Assembly: GCA_023249815.1 (NCBI GenBank)
Contig: JAHFBX010000070.1
Span: forward strand, 1 to 10,298
DNA from: Candidatus Eiseniibacteriota bacterium
GTDB taxonomy: Bacteria; Eisenbacteria; RBG-16-71-46
Reading direction: 5' to 3'
DNA: 10,298 bases
The notes under the pieces are model-generated. The model ran no database searches and was not told where the DNA came from. It worked only from the letters and a program-made list of their open reading frames with translations. The position numbers were made by a program, and so were the translations under genes. Of the stretch, positions 5,948 to 10,298 are shown in pieces; the stretch's first letter is position 1; each line of letters opens with the position of its first letter.

Positions 5948-8151
5948 GGCGCCAGCCGCCAGCTCGCCTTGGCGAAGAACTGCCGGCTCGTGGCTGTACG
6001 CTTGCCGCTCACGAGATCCGGGTCCCAGCCACTGTTCACGCCGGCGTAGAACACAGTGCCCGGTTGGATCACGTAGCCGAGCAGCGCGTTAACGTCCACG
6101 TGCTTCGCGTCGCTGTCGTACTGCGGATAGAGCCGCGCGGAGAGCCGGCGCGTGAACTGCGCCGTCGTCTTCACGCCCACGAGCCAGACGTCGAGGATCT
6201 CACTACGGTCGAAAGCCTCCTTGAGGCGGAACCGCACGATGTTCGCCGCCGAGGTCACGCGCGGCTCCGGACGCACTGTCGCATTGAACGTCACGACGTC
6301 GCTCCAGGCGAGGCTCGATGTCGTGGGCGCGCCGTACAGGATCGCGTCGCCTGCGCTCACCTCCACGTTCATCGCGAGCGGCCGCCACGCGTGCCATTCG
6401 GCGTAGAGGTAGCCGCGGTCCTGCGGATAGGTGTGGCCGAGCCAGTGCTCGTCCGAGTGCCGGTATCCGGCGTTCACGAACGCACTTCGCCGGAACTCGA
6501 AGTCCGCGCTGCTCTCGATCTGGTCGAACTCGAGCCGGCCGGTGCGCTCGTGCACGACCAGCACGTCAAAGATCGGCGCGAGGCGCTGGAGTGGCCCGGT
6601 CTTCGGGAACAGGTCCCACCAGCCACCGACGCGGCGATAGGTGACGCCGGCGTAGTCCTGGTAGCCCAGCTCGTCGCGGAACTTCTCGCCCACGTGCCGC
6701 GCGCCCAGGTGCAGCTCGCGCGCCTTGTCGCGGTAGAAGAAACGCCAGACGCCCATCCAGTCGTTGAACGGTTCGGTGTCGCGCCCGGTGCCCGTACTGT
6801 CGATACGCGACGTGGAGCCGATCAACTGCGCCTCCGTGCGCCAGCGCGCCGAGAGCCTGAGCTGGGTGTCGAAGCCGCCGAACACGTTGTAGGTGCCTCG
6901 CTCGCGCACGGGCGCGGGCGACTCCTCTTCGTCCTGCACGTGCCCGCCCGCGAGCACACCCACGTTGGCGCCCTCGCCGAACGGGAGCTGCGCGCGCCCG
7001 AGCGAATACCAACCGGGTCGCGTGAGACGGTGGTCATCGCTGGGCGTGTAGCCCGAGCCGCCGAGGATGGCGCCTCCGCCATCGCGCACCACAAGGCCGC
7101 CGGAGTTCCACGCGCCGGCGCGGCCAGTCACCTTGGCGCCCCAGCGCGGCTCGGCCATGCGTCGTGTGAGCACGAGGTCCATGAGCGTCACGAAGTGATC
7201 GGCGCCCTCGAGGAAGAACGGGCGCTTCTCGGGAAAGATCAGGGGAAAGCGGCGATTCACCTCGATCTGCAGTACATCGGCTTCGATCTGGCTGAAGTCG
7301 GGGTTGAACGTGGCGTTCGCCACCAGCGACGGTGTGAGCGCCGCCTGCACGTCGAGCCCGGCATCGTTCGTGCTCTCGTCCTGCCAGTCGCTCGTGCCGC
7401 CGCCCGCGAGTGGCGAGCGTTCGCCGAGCGAGGCACCGAACACGTAGGGCTCCAGCGTGAACTCGCGGCCGCCCTGTGCGTCGTCGAGCCCGGTGAGATC
7501 GCCGCCCTGCAGCATGATGGGCCCCGGCTCTCCCACCTTGTAGAGCGGCCAGGTCGAGACCTCGTTCCAGGCGGTCAGCTCGCGCCGCACCCACAGCCGC
7601 CAGGGCCGTCCGTGCGCCGAGATGCGCATGATGCGAAACGGCACCGAGATCTCGGCCGTCCACTCGCCGTCGCCCCGGTGCGCGGCGCCATCCCAGACGC
7701 CGTCCCACTTGAAGTCCGCGTCGCCGGTGAGGATGCCGTCCACCTGCACGCCGTATGGGTTGACGCCGAAGATGTATGCGCGCTGGCCGTCCCCGTCCGT
7801 GTCGAGATGCACGGAGATGTGATCGCCGTCCAGCACCTGGTCGCGCGCGGCCAGCCCGCAGTGCGGCTTGCGCGCCGAACGACACCAGATGCCGAACACC
7901 ACGCGCACGCCATCTCGGAGCACGCGGACCTCGGTGGACTCGCTCGGGACCTGGCCCTCGCGCGGCACCATGAGCTGGAACGCGCTCACCACGCCGGCGG
8001 ACGCCCACGCCGGTTCGTCGAGCACGCCGTCCACCTTGACCGGCCCCGTGGCCAGCGGAACGGCGAGCGACGGGCGCTCCGCGGCTCGTGCGGCCAGCGG
8101 ACCACCCAGCAACAACAGGGCGAGGGCGGTCGCCCGGGAATGCGACGGCAT
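5944..8151 (-). CDS. CBM9-like / DUF5916 outer-membrane beta-barrel protein
   Basis: This 735-residue protein is predicted to be exported and outer-membrane located. A signal peptide (ATALALLLLGGPLAARAAE, about residues 7-25) is followed by a carbohydrate-binding-9-like domain at about 38-195, opening with VKVDGVLDEPAW at 38-49 and including DGDHISVHLDTDGDG at 108-122. DUF5916 follows, with its hallmark TFNPDFSQIEAD at 281-292 and FPLIFPEKRPFFLEG at 302-316. The C-terminal 400 residues alternate aromatic and polar residues in amphipathic strands, consistent with a beta-barrel, and end in FFAKASWRLAP. The family is common in Gemmatimonadota, Bacteroidota and related groups; substrate and transport role are unknown. 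Length is typical to slightly short. GGAGG at 8158-8162 (minus) supports ATG 8151. Its promoter lies in the divergent region shared with the DUF1028 gene. Confidence 0.88.
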   Translation of the reverse strand: MPSHSRATALALLLLGGPLAARAAERPSLAVPLATGPVKVDGVLDEPAWASAGVVSAFQLMVPREGQVPSESTEVRVLRDGVRVVFGIWCRSARKPHCGLAARDQVLDGDHISVHLDTDGDGQRAYIFGVNPYGVQVDGILTGDADFKWDGVWDGAAHRGDGEWTAEISVPFRIMRISAHGRPWRLWVRRELTAWNEVSTWPLYKVGEPGPIMLQGGDLTGLDDAQGGREFTLEPYVFGASLGERSPLAGGGTSDWQDESTNDAGLDVQAALTPSLVANATFNPDFSQIEADVLQIEVNRRFPLIFPEKRPFFLEGADHFVTLMDLVLTRRMAEPRWGAKVTGRAGAWNSGGLVVRDGGGAILGGSGYTPSDDHRLTRPGWYSLGRAQLPFGEGANVGVLAGGHVQDEEESPAPVRERGTYNVFGGFDTQLRLSARWRTEAQLIGSTSRIDSTGTGRDTEPFNDWMGVWRFFYRDKARELHLGARHVGEKFRDELGYQDYAGVTYRRVGGWWDLFPKTGPLQRLAPIFDVLVVHERTGRLEFDQIESSADFEFRRSAFVNAGYRHSDEHWLGHTYPQDRGYLYAEWHAWRPLAMNVEVSAGDAILYGAPTTSSLAWSDVVTFNATVRPEPRVTSAANIVRFRLKEAFDRSEILDVWLVGVKTTAQFTRRLSARLYPQYDSDAKHVDVNALLGYVIQPGTVFYAGVNSGWDPDLVSGKRTATSRQFFAKASWRLAP

Positions 8152-8196
8152 CAGGGGAGCCTCCGGTCGGGATCTGTGCGAGACAAAGAAGCGCGC

Positions 8197-8225
8197 AGGA
8201 TAGCGAACTCAGGGCCGCGTGCCAG
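8197..8225 (-). promoter_or_regulatory. Promoter of the DUF5916 gene
   Basis: Read on the minus strand, CTGGCA (8225-8220, 4 of 6 to TTGACA) is followed by exactly 17 bases and TATCCT (8202-8197, 4 of 6 to TATAAT). Transcription would start near 8190, giving a leader of about 39 bases containing the GGAGG ribosome binding site. Spacing and position fit well, but the boxes themselves are moderate matches. Confidence 0.5.
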
Positions 8226-8277
8226 CGTCCCGGTTCGGTCGCGGAACACACGGGCCCGGCGCGGCCCGCGTGGCACG
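8218..8277. repeat. Inverted repeat in the divergent intergenic region
   Basis: CGTGCCA at 8218-8224 is the reverse complement of TGGCACG at 8271-8277. Allowing one bulged base (8217), the match extends by three more pairs (GCC/GGC). The left arm overlaps the proposed -35 box of the DUF5916 promoter. The 46-base spacing could suit a regulator bound at two half-sites or be coincidence. The rest of the 213-base divergent gap is GC-rich with no open frame of coding character. Confidence 0.3.
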
Positions 8278-8288
8278 GGCGCGGTGGA

Positions 8289-8318
8289 TTCGCCCGCGGG
8301 CGGCGGCTCCACTATCGT
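8289..8318 (+). promoter_or_regulatory. Weak candidate promoter for the DUF1028 gene
   Basis: TATCGT at 8313-8318 (4 of 6) follows TTCGCC at 8289-8294 (3 of 6) with an 18-base spacer. TAT..T boxes of the same form appear at the other proposed starts in this window (72-77, 8197-8202, 9394-9399), which lends some support. The leader would be about 40 bases, ending in AGGAGG at 8354-8359. Confidence 0.3.
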
Positions 8319-8364
8319 CGGCGGCCGTCCGCGATGCTTTGTCCGCCGCAAGCAGGAGGACGCC

Positions 8365-9375
8365 ATGACGTCTGAAACACTCGCTTCGCTCGTGTCCCTA
8401 CTCGCCATGCCGATGCTGGCGGTCACACTGCAGGGCGCCCCGCCGTCGCCGGTCGCGCACACGTACTCCATCGTGGCCCGCGATCCCAAGACCGGCGAGA
8501 TGGGCGTGGCAGTGCAGTCGCATTACTTCAGCGTCGGACCCGTGGTGCCATGGGCCGAGGCCGGCGTGGGCGCGGTGGCGACGCAGTCGCTCGTGCTCGT
8601 GGACTACGGTCCGCAGGGCCTCGAGCTCATGCGCATGGGCTTCACGGCGCGTCAGGCACTCGACGCGCTGCTCGCGGTCGACGCGCACAACGAGGGTCGC
8701 CAGGTCGCGATGGTGGATGCCAAGGGCAACGTCGCCGCCTATAGCGGCAAGTCGTGCATCCCCGACGCCGGCGACGTACAGGGCGAACAGTTCTCCTGCC
8801 AGGCGAACCTGATGGCGAACGCGAAGGTGTGGCCCGCCATGAAGGAGGCCTACGAGCACGCGAGCGGCGACCTCGCCGAACGCATGATGGTCGCGCTCGA
8901 GGCCGCGGAGAAGGTGGGCGGCGACATCCGCGGCCGCCAGTCCGCGGCGATGGTGGTCGTGAAGGGGCAGGCGAGCGGCAAACCCTGGAACGACTACCTC
9001 GTGAACCTGCGCGTCGAGGACCACGACCATCCGCTGGTCGAGCTGCGTCGCCTGCTGCGCCTGCGGCGCGCGTACAACCTCGAGGACCAGGGGGACGCGT
9101 TCACGTCCGAGAAGAAGCCCGCCGAGGCAGCGAAGGCCTATGACGAGGCCGCGAAGCTGGCGCCGGACGTGGTGGAGCTCCAGTTCTGGGCGGCGATCAC
9201 CATGTACACCAACGAGCGCAAGCCCGAGGCGCTGGCGTTGTTCAAGAAGGTGTTCGCGCGCGAGGCGCGCTGGGTGCCGTTGGTCGAACGCCTGTCGCGC
9301 GTCGGACTGTTCCCGAACGACGCCAAGGCGGTCGCCGAAGTGCAGGCTCAGGCCACGAAGGGTGCGAAGTGGTGA
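8365..9375 (+). CDS. DUF1028 family (Ntn-hydrolase-like) protein with C-terminal TPR-like region, probably exported
   Basis: This is a 336-residue protein. The open frame extends far upstream, but ATG 8365 has a strong AGGAGG six bases before it and starts a hydrophobic leader (LASLVSLLAMPMLAVTLQGA, residues 6-25) that looks like a signal peptide or anchor. The DUF1028 domain spans about 32-225: HTYSIVARDPKTGEMGVAV at 32-50, VGPVVPWAEAGVGAVATQS at 57-75, YGPQGLELMR at 81-90, GDIRGRQSAAM at 186-196 and the usual ending DHDHPLVELRRLL at 219-231. DUF1028 has an Ntn-hydrolase-type fold; its substrate is unknown. Residues 236-310 form tetratricopeptide-like helices (AAKAYDEAAKLAPD, then PEALALFKKVF), giving a hydrolase-like domain plus TPR. 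It diverges from the DUF5916 gene and precedes the DHS-like gene by 68 bases. Confidence 0.88.
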   Translation: MTSETLASLVSLLAMPMLAVTLQGAPPSPVAHTYSIVARDPKTGEMGVAVQSHYFSVGPVVPWAEAGVGAVATQSLVLVDYGPQGLELMRMGFTARQALDALLAVDAHNEGRQVAMVDAKGNVAAYSGKSCIPDAGDVQGEQFSCQANLMANAKVWPAMKEAYEHASGDLAERMMVALEAAEKVGGDIRGRQSAAMVVVKGQASGKPWNDYLVNLRVEDHDHPLVELRRLLRLRRAYNLEDQGDAFTSEKKPAEAAKAYDEAAKLAPDVVELQFWAAITMYTNERKPEALALFKKVFAREARWVPLVERLSRVGLFPNDAKAVAEVQAQATKGAKW

Positions 9376-9384
9376 GGTGAGGCT

Positions 9385-9406
9385 GTCGCGCGCTATGCTG
9401 CGCGAC
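9385..9406. promoter_or_regulatory. Hairpin containing a possible -10 box before the DHS-like gene
   Basis: GTCGCGC at 9385-9391 pairs perfectly with GCGCGAC at 9400-9406 around an eight-base loop that contains TATGCT (9394-9399, 4 of 6 to TATAAT). No T-run follows and no good -35 box is seen; GTGAGG at 9372-9377 matches at three positions with a 16-base gap. It could be a weak terminator for the DUF1028 transcript, a promoter for the next gene, or chance. Confidence 0.3.
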
Positions 9407-9443
9407 CTTCCCGCTTACGCGATTCCACGTCACGAGGAACACC

Positions 9444-10298
<855 letters not shown>

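Noticed and set aside
5794..8364. A very long plus-strand open frame continuous with the DUF1028 gene, opposite the DUF5916 gene
   Set aside because: Its translation is Arg/Ala/His/Val-rich without recognisable domains, while the opposite strand encodes a clear DUF5916 protein. Absence of stops is expected from the GC-rich third codon positions of the real gene. The DUF1028 gene has its own ribosome binding site and leader at 8365.

Overview
The window is compact, very GC-rich bacterial chromosome, with strong G/C preference at third codon positions and long spurious open frames opposite the real genes. Two gene types point to a lineage such as Candidatus Eisenbacteria or a relative in the Gemmatimonadota/FCB neighbourhood: a propeller-like repeat protein ending in a PNP-type, Por-secretion-like C-terminal domain, and a large CBM9-like/DUF5916 outer-membrane protein. 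That placement is an inference from gene content. No rRNA, tRNA, CRISPR array, transposase or phage gene was found.

Left part (1-4057): the last 16 codons of an upstream gene, a recognisable sigma70-type promoter, then a tightly coupled three-gene operon of flavoproteins. It encodes a two-Rossmann FAD/NAD(P) oxidoreductase (115-1356), a GlcD-type FAD-linked oxidase (1356-2834, one-base overlap) and a GlcE-type FAD-binding protein (2831-4057, ATGA overlap). The iron-sulfur partner GlcF, expected with GlcDE, is absent here; the next 170 bases hold only a hairpin and no gene. The operon probably oxidises a 2-hydroxy acid such as glycolate, with an extra flavoprotein of unknown role.

Middle (4231-5909): a short or decaying secreted repeat protein. 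Its signal peptide and first repeat lie in one frame, and the rest, including the C-terminal sorting-like domain, lies in another. It converges, with 4 bases between the stops, on a YdeI/OmpD-associated-family gene on the minus strand.

Right part (5944-10298): a minus-strand DUF5916 outer-membrane protein diverges from a plus-strand DUF1028 Ntn-hydrolase-like protein. The two share a 213-base intergenic region with a good promoter for the minus gene, a weaker candidate for the plus gene, and an inverted repeat. After the DUF1028 gene comes a deoxyhypusine-synthase-like gene that runs off the window; it lacks the His seen in the eukaryotic enzyme's GGG..KHH motif.

Nothing here is a clearly new defence or mobile system. 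The most interesting points are the GlcDE pair with a third flavoprotein but no GlcF, the bacterial DHS homologue, and the apparent breakage of the repeat protein.
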